Assembly (NCBI RefSeq): GCF_002892835.1
Contig: NZ_PJMB01000003.1
Coordinates: forward strand, 1-64,000
DNA: 64,000 nt
Origin: Arthrobacter sp. AFG7.2
GTDB taxonomy: Bacteria > Actinomycetota > Actinomycetes > Actinomycetales > Micrococcaceae
Reading direction: 5' to 3'
Of this stretch, positions 7,916 through 16,883 are shown piece after piece (positions within the stretch are counted from its first letter, which is position 1; the number at the start of each line of letters is the position of its first letter). The translations under genes and the position numbers were made by a program. The notes beneath the pieces were generated by a model that was given only the letters and a program-made list of their open reading frames with translations, made no database searches and was not told the origin of the DNA.

Positions 7916-9232
7916 GTGAAGGTACTCGTCATCGGCCCCGGAGGCCGCGAACACGCCATTGTCCGCTCCCTGCTCGCCGACCCCAACGTGTCCGAGGTCC
8001 ACGCAGCTCCCGGCAACGCCGGCATCAGCAAACTGGTCCCCACCCACAAGATCAATGCCAACGATCCCGACGCAGTCGCCGCCCTGGCCGCCAAGCTCAC
8101 CGTTGACCTGGTGGTGGTTGGCCCCGAGGCGCCGCTGGCAGCAGGCGTGGCCGACGCCGTCCGCGAAGCCGGCATCCCCGTCTTTGGCCCCGGCAAAGCC
8201 GCCGCCCAGCTTGAGGCTTCCAAGGCATTTGCCAAGGAAATCATGGCGGAGGCCGGGGTCCCTACGGCCATGGCCATGGTGGCTGCCAGCACTGAGGAAG
8301 CCGAGTCAGCCCTGGATACCTTCGGCGCACCCTACGTGGTCAAGGATGACGGCCTCGCGGCCGGCAAGGGCGTGGTGGTCACCAAGGACCGCGCGGAAGC
8401 CCTGGCCCACGCCCGGTCCTGTTTCGATGCGGGCGGCTCCGTGGTGATCGAGGAGTTCCTGGACGGTCCGGAGGTTTCACTCTTTGTCCTCTGCGACGGC
8501 CGCAACACCGTAGCGCTTTCACCGGCCCAGGACTTCAAACGCATTTATGACAATGATGAAGGTCCCAACACCGGCGGCATGGGTGCTTACACGCCGCTGG
8601 AATGGGCACCGCCAGGCCTCGTCCAGGAAGTCATTGAACGCGTCGCCCAACCCACCGTCAACGAGATGGCCAGGCGAGGCACGCCGTTTGTGGGCGTACT
8701 GTTCGTGGGGCTGGCCCTCACGTCACGCGGCACCCGCGTCATCGAATTCAATGTCCGCTTCGGCGATCCCGAAACCCAGGCCGTGCTGGCACGGCTCAAG
8801 ACCCCGCTCGGTGCCCTCCTGCTGGCAGCGGCCAAGGGCGAACTGGACAAGGCGGAAGAGTTGCGGTGGGCGAAGGAAACTGCCGTCGCCGTCGTCGTCG
8901 CATCCGAAAACTACCCTGACGCTCCCCGGACCGGGGACCGCATCCGCGGGCTCAAGAAGGTGGAGGAACTCGAGGGCGTCCACGTCATCCACGCCGGCAC
9001 CGCCTTCGACGAGGAAGGCAAAGTGGTTTCTGCCGGCGGGCGCGTGCTCGCCGTCGTCGCGCTCGGCACCGACCTGGTGGACGCGCGGGAAAAAGCGTAC
9101 GACGGCGTGGAGCTGGTCCAGCTCGAAGGCTCCCAGTTCCGCACCGACATTGGCGGCAAAGCCGCCCGCGGGGAAATCAAGGTCCCCTCCACTGCCAGCG
9201 CATCCCTCCACGGGACCAAGACGAAGGCCTAG
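7916..9232 (+). CDS. purD: Phosphoribosylamine-glycine ligase (GAR synthetase)
   Basis: ATP-grasp enzyme making glycinamide ribonucleotide, the second step of purine synthesis; 438 aa, normal length. Opens VKVLVIGPGGREHAI, then the GPEAPL, GPGKAAAQLEASK and KDDGLAAGKGV ATP-grasp segments and the NVRFGDPETQ metal/phosphate motif near residue 275. I chose the GTG at 7916 because the Rossmann strand begins at once; GGAGA precedes it by about 5 nt, and a TACCCT hexamer sits 9 nt upstream. Cotranscribed with purC, whose ATG begins 1 nt after the stop. Confidence 0.96.
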   Translation: MKVLVIGPGGREHAIVRSLLADPNVSEVHAAPGNAGISKLVPTHKINANDPDAVAALAAKLTVDLVVVGPEAPLAAGVADAVREAGIPVFGPGKAAAQLEASKAFAKEIMAEAGVPTAMAMVAASTEEAESALDTFGAPYVVKDDGLAAGKGVVVTKDRAEALAHARSCFDAGGSVVIEEFLDGPEVSLFVLCDGRNTVALSPAQDFKRIYDNDEGPNTGGMGAYTPLEWAPPGLVQEVIERVAQPTVNEMARRGTPFVGVLFVGLALTSRGTRVIEFNVRFGDPETQAVLARLKTPLGALLLAAAKGELDKAEELRWAKETAVAVVVASENYPDAPRTGDRIRGLKKVEELEGVHVIHAGTAFDEEGKVVSAGGRVLAVVALGTDLVDAREKAYDGVELVQLEGSQFRTDIGGKAARGEIKVPSTASASLHGTKTKA

Positions 9233-9233
9233 C

Positions 9234-10172
9234 ATGAGCAACGTTCCCGCATCCCGCGGCTTCAGCACCAAGACCCTGGACCTGCCCGGCTGGACGCACG
9301 TCTACTCCGGCAAAGTAAGGGACCTCTACGAGCCGGCTGACGAGGCCATCCTGCAGCGAGTGGGCCAGGACTGCGTGCTGGTGGTGGCCAGTGACCGGAT
9401 CAGTGCCTTTGACCATGTCCTGTCCAGCGAGATCCCGGACAAGGGCCGGATCCTGACCCAGCTGAGCCTGTGGTGGTTCGACCAGCTGGAGGTGGAACAC
9501 CATGTCCTGGGCTCCACGGTGGAAGACGGCGTCCCCGCAGAGGTGGAAGGCCGGGCCATGATCTGCAAGAAGCTGGACATGTTCCCGGTGGAGTGCATTG
9601 CCCGCGGCTACCTCACGGGTTCCGGCCTGCAAGAATACCGGGCCTCGGGAACAGTGTGCAGCATCCCGCTGCCGGAGGGACTGGTGGACGGATCGCGGCT
9701 GGACCACGCCATCTTCACGCCGTCGGCCAAGGCTGAGGTGGGCGAGCATGACGAGAACATCACCTACGACGCCGTGGTGGCGATGGTTGGTGACGACATT
9801 GCCGCACGACTGAGCGACCTCACGCTGAGGATCTACGCCACTGCCGAAGGAATTGCCCGCGAACGGGGCATTATCCTGGCCGACACCAAGGTCGAATTTG
9901 GCTACGACCCCGTTGCGGGTGCAATCACCCTGGGGGATGAGGTGCTGACGCCGGATTCCTCGCGCTTCTGGGATGCCGCCACGTACCAGCCGGGCCGTGC
10001 GCAGCCGTCCTACGACAAACAGTATGTTCGGGACTGGCTGACGTCTGCTGAATCAGGCTGGGACAGAACCTCGGATACGCCGCCACCGGCGCTGCCCAAC
10101 GAGGTTGTGGACCGTACCCGCAGCCGCTACGTCGAGGCCTACGAGAAAATTACGGGGAAATCCTTCGCCTGA
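9234..10172 (+). CDS. purC: Phosphoribosylaminoimidazole-succinocarboxamide synthase (SAICAR synthase)
   Basis: Couples aspartate to CAIR with ATP in purine synthesis; 312 aa, the longer actinobacterial/yeast-type form. Marks: YSGKVRDLY near the N-terminus, VLVVASDRISAFDHVL, the PVECIARGYLTGSG signature, ILADTKVEFG and DEVLTPDSSRFW. ATG immediately follows the purD stop (tag-c-atg), implying translational coupling. The next gene (XRE regulator) converges, 36 nt away. Confidence 0.96.
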   Translation: MSNVPASRGFSTKTLDLPGWTHVYSGKVRDLYEPADEAILQRVGQDCVLVVASDRISAFDHVLSSEIPDKGRILTQLSLWWFDQLEVEHHVLGSTVEDGVPAEVEGRAMICKKLDMFPVECIARGYLTGSGLQEYRASGTVCSIPLPEGLVDGSRLDHAIFTPSAKAEVGEHDENITYDAVVAMVGDDIAARLSDLTLRIYATAEGIARERGIILADTKVEFGYDPVAGAITLGDEVLTPDSSRFWDAATYQPGRAQPSYDKQYVRDWLTSAESGWDRTSDTPPPALPNEVVDRTRSRYVEAYEKITGKSFA

Positions 10173-10208
10173 CGGAGCCCCAGCGCTCCCGGCGGATGGT
10201 GTACTGCT

Positions 10209-11474
10209 CTAGCTGGCTTTTGAAGCGGCCGCGGCGCGCTTTTGGGCCAGCTTTATTTCCAGGACGGCGTCCATTGCCTGCTGGACGCGGTCAGCTGCTC
10301 CTGCTGCGCTGAAGGCCTTTTGGGCTTCCTCGAGGTGCACCAGGGCTTCCTCGGATTCACCTGCAGCCTTGAGCGACTTGCCCAGCAGCAGCGATACTTC
10401 ACCGGCGGTGTGCTTCGCCAGGCTGGTGCGCTCCGCATGAATTTCACGGAGCTTTTCGACGGCGGCAACAATGTCACCGGTCAGGTACAGCCACCGGGCA
10501 CGGATGAAGGCGACTTCGAGCTCATCACTCTTGGTTCCGCCGACGATGGAGAATGCCAGCTCCGCCCGCTCGATCGACGACAGTGTTTCCGGCTCAACAA
10601 TTCCTGACGAAAGTCGAACGGCCGCCGAGGCTTTGTTAAACCGGGCCCACAGCTCGATGTCATTGGCGGGGGAGAGCAACCGGGCTGCACGTTCATGGTG
10701 CTTGACCCCCTCTGTGTAGTCGTGACGCATAAAGGCAACATTTCCGACTACCCAGGCCACTTCCCCGGCAAGCTGGGACATTGACAGCTCGTCAACATGG
10801 TCAACCATGGCCTGGCAGTACTTCCAGGCTTCGTCCAGTCTGCCGCTTTCGGCCAACGCCCCGATCAGGGCCCGGTGGGCGCCAATGATGATCGTGGAGT
10901 TCTTGGGCAGCTGTGCAGAAAGCCGTACAGCTTCCATCGCGTGTTCCACCGCAACGCTTAGCTGGCCCTGTCCGTGGCACACAGCCGCAAGCATTTGGCG
11001 GGCCCTGACCCCGAGGCCGACAGACTCCGTCGCCATGGGATGTTCCAGCAGGTGCTGGATGATGCGCTGGCACTCCTTCAGGTTGCCCTGCTTCATCAGG
11101 CACTCGGCCTGCATATAGGTCATGTTCCACCAGGCACTCGTGTTCTTGCCGTCCAAGGCAATCTGAGCGGCTGTTGCAGCATGGCTGGCGGCCAGTTGGT
11201 AGTCCCTTAGGTCCCACGCCTGGCGGGCGTAGAGTCCGGCAAGGACGTATTCGGCGTCGCTGACTGTAATGGGCTGGCTCCAGGCCTCGAGTGCCTTCGG
11301 TGCCAGTTCCAGCCTGCGCGCCAGTTCCTCGATGACCTCCGCAGTGGGTTCCCTGCGGCCGGTCTCAAGTAGCGAAATATAGCTGGGGGAATACAGGTCT
11401 TTTCCCAGTTCTGCCTGTGTCAGCCCCCGTTCGAGACGCTCCGCACGGAGCTTCTCCCCGAATCCGTTGCCCAC
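10209..11474 (-). CDS. XRE-type HTH regulator with C-terminal TPR-like repeats, candidate peptide-pheromone receptor
   Basis: 421 aa. Residues about 3-57 form a Cro/C1-type helix-turn-helix (FGEKLRAERLERGLTQAELG, then SYISLLETGRREP). The remainder is all-helical with TPR-like pairs, for example AWWNMTYMQAECLMKQGNL, LAGEVAWVVGNVAFMRHDY and TAGEVSLLLGKSLKAAGES. HTH plus TPR is the architecture of RRNPP receptors (Rgg, NprR, PlcR, PrgX) that bind secreted peptides; NprR is about the same length. The GTG at 11474 follows a perfect AAAGGAGG at 7 nt. The gene is divergent from a 71-aa secreted peptide gene, with shared inverted repeats between them. Peptide binding is inferred; other XRE-TPR proteins respond to other ligands. 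Confidence 0.85.
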   Translation of the reverse strand: MGNGFGEKLRAERLERGLTQAELGKDLYSPSYISLLETGRREPTAEVIEELARRLELAPKALEAWSQPITVSDAEYVLAGLYARQAWDLRDYQLAASHAATAAQIALDGKNTSAWWNMTYMQAECLMKQGNLKECQRIIQHLLEHPMATESVGLGVRARQMLAAVCHGQGQLSVAVEHAMEAVRLSAQLPKNSTIIIGAHRALIGALAESGRLDEAWKYCQAMVDHVDELSMSQLAGEVAWVVGNVAFMRHDYTEGVKHHERAARLLSPANDIELWARFNKASAAVRLSSGIVEPETLSSIERAELAFSIVGGTKSDELEVAFIRARWLYLTGDIVAAVEKLREIHAERTSLAKHTAGEVSLLLGKSLKAAGESEEALVHLEEAQKAFSAAGAADRVQQAMDAVLEIKLAQKRAAAASKAS

Positions 11475-11607
11475 GGGTTTTCCTCCTTTTCCGGACGGTC
11501 TTCGTACAAAATGCTTGACAGTCCCTGTGGAAAACATTTTACAATGTATGTCAACAAGGACAGTGCTGGCTTTGTAACGAATCCGACTCGTATTGAGGAA
11601 CCTATAT
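11475..11607 (+). promoter_or_regulatory. Divergent control region of regulator and peptide gene
   Basis: Rightward promoter: TTGACA (11515-11520, full consensus) and TACAAT (11540-11545) at a slightly long 19-nt spacing. Symmetry elements: TTGACA (11515-11520) is mirrored by TGTCAA (11549-11554), so a pair of half-sites encloses the core promoter; ACATT-TTAC-AATGT (11534-11547) sits on the -10 box; AAAATG (11508-11513) is mirrored by CATTTT (11535-11540). These are candidate operators for the adjacent XRE regulator. A TTGAGGA ribosome site lies about 9 nt before the peptide ATG. Confidence 0.7.
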
Positions 11608-11823
11608 ATGTTGAAGAAGATCGCAACCGCGGCCGCACTGGCAGGCGCACTTGCCTTTTCTGCTGCGGCTCCAGCTGTCCTGTCTGCCGGTTCCCTCGCG
11701 GAATCCACCGGTACTTCGGTAGCCATAGGTAACTGGCCCGACCCCATGTCCAAGAAGACCAAGGACAAGGGTGCGGACACCACGTACACCACCTACATTG
11801 GCAACTGGCCTGACCCGATGTAA
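11608..11823 (+). CDS. Small secreted peptide precursor with duplicated IGNWPDPM, candidate pheromone
   Basis: 71 aa. Residues 1-27 are a Sec signal: MLKKI, a hydrophobic Ala/Leu core, and cleavage plausible after VLSA (27). The mature part has IGNWPDPM at 40-47 and again at 64-71, the second copy being the exact C-terminus. A polar Lys/Thr-rich spacer (SKKTKDKGADTTYTTY) separates them. The two copies differ at four codons, all synonymous, so the octapeptide itself is constrained. Own near-consensus promoter and strong terminator make it monocistronic. The divergent neighbour is an HTH-TPR regulator, so I infer an exported, processed signal peptide. Alternatives are a bacteriocin or cell-surface peptide. 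I recognise no described family. Confidence 0.8.
   Translation: MLKKIATAAALAGALAFSAAAPAVLSAGSLAESTGTSVAIGNWPDPMSKKTKDKGADTTYTTYIGNWPDPM
11725..11820 (+). repeat. Two in-frame copies of an 8-codon unit encoding IGNWPDPM
   Basis: Copy 1 at 11725-11748, copy 2 at 11797-11820, 48 nt apart. The Ile, Gly and both Pro codons differ between copies (ATA/ATT, GGT/GGC, CCC/CCT, CCC/CCG) with no amino-acid change. Tandem mature peptides inside one precursor are typical of processed signals. Confidence 0.9.
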
Positions 11824-11853
11824 ACAGCTTCCTCAGCATTTGGAGGCGAGGAG

Positions 11854-11890
11854 TGACCCCGGAGCGCAACCTCCGGGGTCATTCCTTTTA
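11854..11890 (+). terminator. Rho-independent terminator of the peptide gene
   Basis: GACCCCGGAG (11855-11864), 6-nt loop, CTCCGGGGTC (11871-11880), then ATTCCTTTT. The perfect 10-bp stem begins 31 nt after the peptide stop. Confidence 0.9.
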
Positions 11891-11957
11891 AACTGCGCAC
11901 TGTGGCGTATAACGATTTGGCATCTGCGGGGCTGCGCCAACCTGCTGCGGGAAACAC

Positions 11958-11989
11958 AAAAGAGGGCCTCCGCGTGGAGACCCTCTTTT
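11958..11989 (-). terminator. Terminator of the tRNA-Pro gene
   Basis: AAAAGAGGG (11958-11966) pairs with CCCTCTTTT (11981-11989). The minus-strand transcript leaving the tRNA ends in a stem followed by U residues. The symmetric A/T ends would also stop transcripts coming from the left. Confidence 0.85.
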
Positions 11990-11994
11990 CGTTA

Positions 11995-12071
<77 letters not shown>

Positions 12072-12146
12072 ATCCGCTGCAAAAGCAACTTTACAAGGAT
12101 AGCCGATGCCGGGGCCTGATGCGAAATCCCCGCCCGGACCTGCGGG

Positions 12147-13973
12147 CTAAACCAGTGAGTCCTTCCAGGCTCCATGCAGGTCCGCGAAGCGCCCGCCGCC
12201 GCCGATGAGGTCTGCGGGGCTGCCGTCCTCCACGATCCTGCCGTCGTGCACCACCAGCACCCTGTCAGCGGTCTCCACGGTGGACAGGCGGTGGGCGATG
12301 ATCAGGGCGGTCCTGCGGGCGGCCTCCGTGCCTGCCAGGAGCCGGGCCAGGCCCTGCTGCACCAGCCGTTCGGAGGGGATGTCCAGGGAGGAGGTGGCCT
12401 CGTCCAGGATCAGCACGGCCGGCCGCGCCAGGAAGGCCCGGGCGAAGCTGATGAGCTGCCGCTGCCCGGACGAGACACGTCCGCCACGCTTGTTGACATC
12501 GGTGTCGTACCCTTCCGGAAGTTCCATGATGAACTCGTGGGCGCCGACCGCTTTGCCCGCTTCCTCGATTTCCGGGCGGGACGCTTCCGGACGGCCCAGG
12601 GCGATGTTGTCCGCCACCGAGCCGCTGAACAGGAATGCCTCCTGGGTGACCATGACGATGTTCCGGCGCAGGTCCGTGGTGCTCAGGTTGCGGAGATCGA
12701 CGCCGTCCAGCGTGAGGGAACCGGAGGAGACGTCGTAGAAACGGGCGATCAGCTTGGCCAGCGTGGACTTCCCGGCCCCGGTCTGCCCCACCAGTGCAAC
12801 AGTTTGGCCCGCGGGAATGTGCAGGTTCAGGGTGGGGACGATGACCGGACCGTCACCGTAGCGGAACTCCACGTCATTGAAGTCGACCGTGCCCTTGGCG
12901 CTCTTCAGCGCGACGGGGTTCCTGGGCGGCCGGACGGTGGGTACCTCCTCCAGGAGTCCGGACACCTTCTCGAGGGCCGCCTGGGCACTCTGGAAGGAGT
13001 TGTAGAACATGGCCATCTGGTCCACGGGCTGGAAGAACCTCTTGGTGGAGAGGATGAGCGCCAGCAGCACGCCCACTTCCAGGTCGCCGCCGAGGACCCG
13101 GAACCCGCCGAAGAGGAGGACCACGGCCACGCAGACGTTGCCGATCAGGACCAGGCCCGGCTGGAAGACGCCGTTGAGGTTGATGGAGCGGACCGTGACC
13201 CGCCGGTAGTCTTCCGCGAGCTCTCCGTAACGGTCCGCGTTTTCGCGCTCCTTGCGGAAGGCCTTCACGGCGCGGATGCCGGTCATGGTTTCCACAAAGT
13301 GGACAATCAGCCGGGCGGAGACAACACGGGACTCGCGGAAAGCGATCTGCGAGTGCTTCTGGTACCAGCGGGCCAGGAAGTACATGGGCACGCCGGCTGC
13401 CAGCACCAGCAGTCCGCTCCGCCAGTCCAGGGCAAACACTGTGATGCCGGTGAAAATCATGAACAGCATGCCCGATGCCAGGGAGCTCACGCCGGAGTCC
13501 AGGAGCTCGCGGAGGGCCTCAAGGTCCGAGGTCTGGCGGGCAATGATGCGGCCCGAGGTGTACTTTTCGTGGAACTCCAGGCTCAGCCGTTGGGTGTGGC
13601 GGAAGACCCGGAGCCGCAAATCCAGCAGCATTGCCTGGCTCAGCCTTGCGGTGGAGGTGACGTACAAAGCCGTGAGCCCCGCCGTCGCGATGGCCGCCAG
13701 CAGGTAGGCAACCCCGGTGAACACCAAGGGCCCGTTATCTCCCGCCTGAAGGGCAGGCAGCGCGCGGTCGATGCCGAAGGCAATCAGCACAGGGCCGGCC
13801 ACGCGTGCCGCCTGCGAGAGGACCACCATGGCGATGGTCAGCCAGAACCGGAGCCGCACCGGCCGGATCAGCGACCGCAGCAGTGCCAGCGACCGCCGTC
13901 GTACCGCCCTGCTGTCACTCTTGCTGAGGTGGGCGTTGTCCTCATTGGCGGTGCCGAAGGATGCGGTGCTCAT
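12147..13973 (-). CDS. ABC exporter half-transporter B (TMD-NBD fusion)
   Basis: 608-aa membrane ATPase: six-helix type-I exporter domain (about 40-340) and nucleotide-binding domain with Walker [11 protein letters not shown]-loop VTQEAF, signature SSGQRQ, Walker [11 protein letters not shown] and H-loop IIAHRLS. Starts with ATGA overlapping the stop of the partner gene, with GGAGGT upstream, so the two are translationally coupled as a heterodimeric exporter. Its signature reads VSSGQRQ rather than LSGGQ, whereas the partner has LSGGQRQ, so the two ATP sites are probably not equivalent. The substrate is unknown (drug or lipid-like exporters are the usual relatives). Confidence 0.93.
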   Translation of the reverse strand: MSTASFGTANEDNAHLSKSDSRAVRRRSLALLRSLIRPVRLRFWLTIAMVVLSQAARVAGPVLIAFGIDRALPALQAGDNGPLVFTGVAYLLAAIATAGLTALYVTSTARLSQAMLLDLRLRVFRHTQRLSLEFHEKYTSGRIIARQTSDLEALRELLDSGVSSLASGMLFMIFTGITVFALDWRSGLLVLAAGVPMYFLARWYQKHSQIAFRESRVVSARLIVHFVETMTGIRAVKAFRKERENADRYGELAEDYRRVTVRSINLNGVFQPGLVLIGNVCVAVVLLFGGFRVLGGDLEVGVLLALILSTKRFFQPVDQMAMFYNSFQSAQAALEKVSGLLEEVPTVRPPRNPVALKSAKGTVDFNDVEFRYGDGPVIVPTLNLHIPAGQTVALVGQTGAGKSTLAKLIARFYDVSSGSLTLDGVDLRNLSTTDLRRNIVMVTQEAFLFSGSVADNIALGRPEASRPEIEEAGKAVGAHEFIMELPEGYDTDVNKRGGRVSSGQRQLISFARAFLARPAVLILDEATSSLDIPSERLVQQGLARLLAGTEAARRTALIIAHRLSTVETADRVLVVHDGRIVEDGSPADLIGGGGRFADLHGAWKDSLV

Positions 13974-15790
13974 CGCGTGACCTCCGCTTTCTGGATGTCG
14001 GCTTCTACCTTGAGATCCGACAGCTCTGAGTCCAGGTCCCGGGGTTCCTGGTCCAGGCTGGCGATGACGTACCGGTAGTGGTCGTTGCCGGCCAGCAGCT
14101 CGGTGTGAGTTCCCACCGCCGCGATCCTGCCTTCCTCAAGCAGCGCCACCCGGTCCGCGAGGGCCACGGTGGAGGGCCTGTGGGCCACGATCAGGGTTGT
14201 GGTGTCCTTCAGGACGGCCCGGAGCCGCGTCTCCACGAGTTCCTCGGTGTGGACATCCAGTGCGGACAGGGGGTCATCCAGCACCAGCACCCGGGGGCGG
14301 GCAGCAATTGCGCGTGCCAGCGCGATCCGCTGGCGTTGCCCGCCGGACAGGCTAAGGCCTTCCTCCCCGATCAGGGTATCCAGGCCCTCGGGCAGGGAGT
14401 ACGCGAAGTGCGCCTGGGCCACGTCCAGGGCTTCCTCCAGGACGGCCTCGTTGCGGACCGGGGCGCCGAGCAGGACGTTGTCGCGGACGGAGTTGGAGAA
14501 CAGGGTGGTGTCCTCGAAGGCCACGGCCACGATGCGTCGGAGCTCTTCCACGTCGAAGTCCCGCAGGTCCACCCCGTCAATACTGATGGCACCGTCGGTG
14601 ACGTCGTACAGCCGGGGCACCAGCTGGATCAATGCGCTCTTGCCGCTGCCGGTGATCCCCACCAGAGCCATGGTTTCACCGGGCCGGACGTCCAGGTTGA
14701 TGTCCTTCAGGATCGGCTTGTCCGGAGCGTCCTCAAAGGCGAAGGTGGCGTTGTCGAAGCGGAGGGCTCCCGCCAGCTGGTGGGGCCGGCGCGGTTCCGG
14801 GGGACTGGTGATGGTGTTGGCGGAATCCATCACTTCGTAGTGGCGGTCGACGGCGGTCTTGGCAGTAAGTGCCATGGCCAGCAGCATTCCGGAGAATTCG
14901 ACAGGCGACGCAATAACGGCTGCGGTGGCAAAAAACGCCACCAGCGCGCCGATGCTCAGTTGGCCGCTGGCGCACAGCATGATGCCGGCCACCAGGCCCG
15001 CGCCGAGGGCGAGTTCCGGCAGCAGCGTGACCACCATGGTGAACATGGCCTGGTGGCGCGCCTTGTCAATCTCCGTTTGGCGCAGCTCTTCGGCTTGCTC
15101 TTCGAAATTCTCCAGCGCTTCACGGCTGCGGCCGAAGGCCTTGAGGACACGGATTCCGTGCACCGATTCCTCTACCGTGGTGGCCAGGTCGCCCGCCTGG
15201 TCCTGGCTGCGGCGGGCCACCTTGCTGAAGCGGGTGCGGAACCGGAAGCTGTAGGCCATGATGGGCACGGCTGCGGCCAGGAATATCAGGGCAAGCTGCC
15301 AGCTCATCGCGAACATCACGGCAATGCCGATGATCACGGTGAGGGTGGTGACCACCAGCATGATGGCCCCGAACGCCATCCAGCGGCGCAGGAAGTTCAG
15401 GTCCGTCATGGCCCGGGACAGGAGTTGGCCGGAGCCCCAGCGGTCATGGAAGGAAACCGTCAGGTCCTGCAGGTGGCCGTAGAGGGAAACGCGCATCCGG
15501 GTTTCCACTGTGGTGGCAGGGTTGATGACGAACTGCCGGCGGAGTGCTACCAGCCCGGCCTCGGCAATGCCCAGGACCAGGATGACCCCTGCCGACATCC
15601 AGATGGCTTCCGTAGCGCCGCCGGGTTTAAGGGACTCATTGATCAGTACCCGCAGGACCTGGGGGATGGCCAAGGCAACAACGCTGGCCAGCAGCGCGCA
15701 CAGCAGTCCCAGCAGGAGCCGTGGAATGATGGGCCGGACATGAGGATAGAGACGACTGATCGATCGAAAAAATGAAGTTTGCTTGGCCAT
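13970..15790 (-). CDS. ABC exporter half-transporter A (TMD-NBD fusion)
   Basis: 606-aa partner of the downstream half-transporter. Membrane domain about 25-320; NBD with Walker [10 protein letters not shown], signature LSLSGGQRQ, Walker [13 protein letters not shown] and H-loop VAHRPS. The residue following Walker B is Asp (DDP) rather than the catalytic Glu, so this half contributes the degenerate site of the heterodimer, as in BmrCD- or TM287/288-type exporters. An inverted repeat lies 28-48 nt before the ATG. Nothing marks it as a peptide exporter: no C39 peptidase domain. Confidence 0.93.
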   Translation of the reverse strand: MAKQTSFFRSISRLYPHVRPIIPRLLLGLLCALLASVVALAIPQVLRVLINESLKPGGATEAIWMSAGVILVLGIAEAGLVALRRQFVINPATTVETRMRVSLYGHLQDLTVSFHDRWGSGQLLSRAMTDLNFLRRWMAFGAIMLVVTTLTVIIGIAVMFAMSWQLALIFLAAAVPIMAYSFRFRTRFSKVARRSQDQAGDLATTVEESVHGIRVLKAFGRSREALENFEEQAEELRQTEIDKARHQAMFTMVVTLLPELALGAGLVAGIMLCASGQLSIGALVAFFATAAVIASPVEFSGMLLAMALTAKTAVDRHYEVMDSANTITSPPEPRRPHQLAGALRFDNATFAFEDAPDKPILKDINLDVRPGETMALVGITGSGKSALIQLVPRLYDVTDGAISIDGVDLRDFDVEELRRIVAVAFEDTTLFSNSVRDNVLLGAPVRNEAVLEEALDVAQAHFAYSLPEGLDTLIGEEGLSLSGGQRQRIALARAIAARPRVLVLDDPLSALDVHTEELVETRLRAVLKDTTTLIVAHRPSTVALADRVALLEEGRIAAVGTHTELLAGNDHYRYVIASLDQEPRDLDSELSDLKVEADIQKAEVTR

Positions 15791-15931
15791 GCCCGCTTCT
15801 CAAGCTCTAAAACGAATGTAGTTTCCCGTAGCAACTACCCTATGCCATGGCGTGATCCGATTCACAGGGATTCAGGCGCGGGAGAGAGCTTGCCCAGTTA
15901 TTGCGATCTGCAATGAACCGCGGGGCTGCAG
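15791..15931. promoter_or_regulatory. ABC exporter upstream region with inverted repeat
   Basis: GTAGTT (15818-15823) and AACTAC (15833-15838) form a 6-bp inverted repeat, 9-nt spacer, about 30-50 nt before the exporter ATG. The size and AT/GC mix suit a MarR- or TetR-type repressor, the usual controllers of such exporters, but no such regulator gene is adjacent. Confidence 0.35.
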
Positions 15932-16879
15932 TCAGTTTGGCGACGTCAGGGTGAGCAGCACGGCCTCGGGCTTGCAGGCAATCCTCACCGGGGCGAAACG
16001 CGAGGTGCCGATGCCGCCCGAAACGTTGACCGGCGTCGTCCGTCCGTCGCTCGTCCAGTCGTTAAGGCCCTTGGCGCGCCAGGTGGGAAGGTCGCAGTTG
16101 GCCACCAGTGCGCCGTACCCCGGAATGCAGAGCTGCCCGCCGTGTGTGTGGCCTGCAAGCAGCAGGTCCGCCCCGTCCTCTGTGAAATGGTCGAGCACCC
16201 GCTGGTAGGGCGCATGGATAACAGCCACCTTGAGGTGGTCTGCAGCGTCCTGGTTCACGGTGCCGCGGGGCCAGCCGGCATACCTTTCACGTTTCAAGTG
16301 GGGATCGTCCACACCCGAGAAGTCAAAGCGGATGCCCTTCAGGACCAGGGACTGGTGGCGGTTGGTCAGGTCCACCCAGCCACCCATCCCGAAACCGGAC
16401 CGCAGCCGCGGCCAGTCAAGCAACTTGGGCTTGGGCTTCACCTTGGACGGCCCGAGCAGGTACAACGCGGGATTCTTCAGGCTCGGCGCGAAGTAGTCGT
16501 TGGATCCCGGGACAAAGACCCCGGGGAACTCCATCAGCGGGCGCAGGGCGGCCAGGAGGGGGTCCACCGCTTTGGCCTGGCTGAGGTTGTCGCCTGTGTT
16601 GACCACCAGGTCGGGGCTGAGATCAGCCAGCGACTGCAGCCAGGCCGCCTTCTTCTTCTGGCTGGAAACAAAGTGGATATCGCTCAGGTGAAGGATGCGG
16701 AACGGGTCATGTCCCGGAGGCAGGATAGCCAGGGATTCCTCGCGGAGGACAAACTGGTCCTTTTCCCACAGGCCATATCCGAAGGCAGCCATTCCGGCGG
16801 CGGTTCCGGCTCCGGCGGTGACGGCAAAGCCGCGTCCGATGGTTCGGGCGCGGCTGGCCAACGTGCTGGTGGATGTCAT
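15932..16879 (-). CDS. Membrane-anchored metallophosphoesterase
   Basis: 315-aa calcineurin-like phosphoesterase. One N-terminal Ala/Gly-rich anchor helix (about 15-32), then the dinuclear-metal motifs in order: LSDIHF (DxH), VVNTGDN (GDN), GSNDYF (in place of the usual GNHD/E), and AGHTHGGQL (GHxH). The GSND variant is common in the actinobacterial YkuE-like group. ATG at 16879 begins 4 nt after the PBP stop, so the two are probably cotranscribed; a cell-envelope phosphoesterase role is plausible. A longer frame exists but has no better ribosome site. Confidence 0.88.
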   Translation of the reverse strand: MTSTSTLASRARTIGRGFAVTAGAGTAAGMAAFGYGLWEKDQFVLREESLAILPPGHDPFRILHLSDIHFVSSQKKKAAWLQSLADLSPDLVVNTGDNLSQAKAVDPLLAALRPLMEFPGVFVPGSNDYFAPSLKNPALYLLGPSKVKPKPKLLDWPRLRSGFGMGGWVDLTNRHQSLVLKGIRFDFSGVDDPHLKRERYAGWPRGTVNQDAADHLKVAVIHAPYQRVLDHFTEDGADLLLAGHTHGGQLCIPGYGALVANCDLPTWRAKGLNDWTSDGRTTPVNVSGGIGTSRFAPVRIACKPEAVLLTLTSPN

Positions 16880-16883
16880 CAGG

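Noticed and set aside
7807-8292. Upstream extension of the molybdopterin oxidoreductase frame
   Set aside because: It is antisense to purD and precedes the first membrane helix with unrelated sequence; the gene starts at 7806.
11475-11792. N-terminal extension of the XRE regulator
   Set aside because: It would read antisense through the peptide gene and its promoter. The GTG at 11474 has a perfect AAAGGAGG site and begins at the HTH.
12174-15775. Two very long open frames on the plus strand (634 and 565 codons)
   Set aside because: They lie exactly antisense to the two ABC exporter genes, whose motifs are complete. Their translations are Gly/Arg/Gln/His-rich without domains, as expected of antisense frames in high-GC DNA.
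12147-15790. Dedicated exporter for the IGNWPDPM peptide
   Set aside because: The peptide has its own Sec signal, the exporter has no peptidase domain, and a tRNA gene with its terminator separates them.
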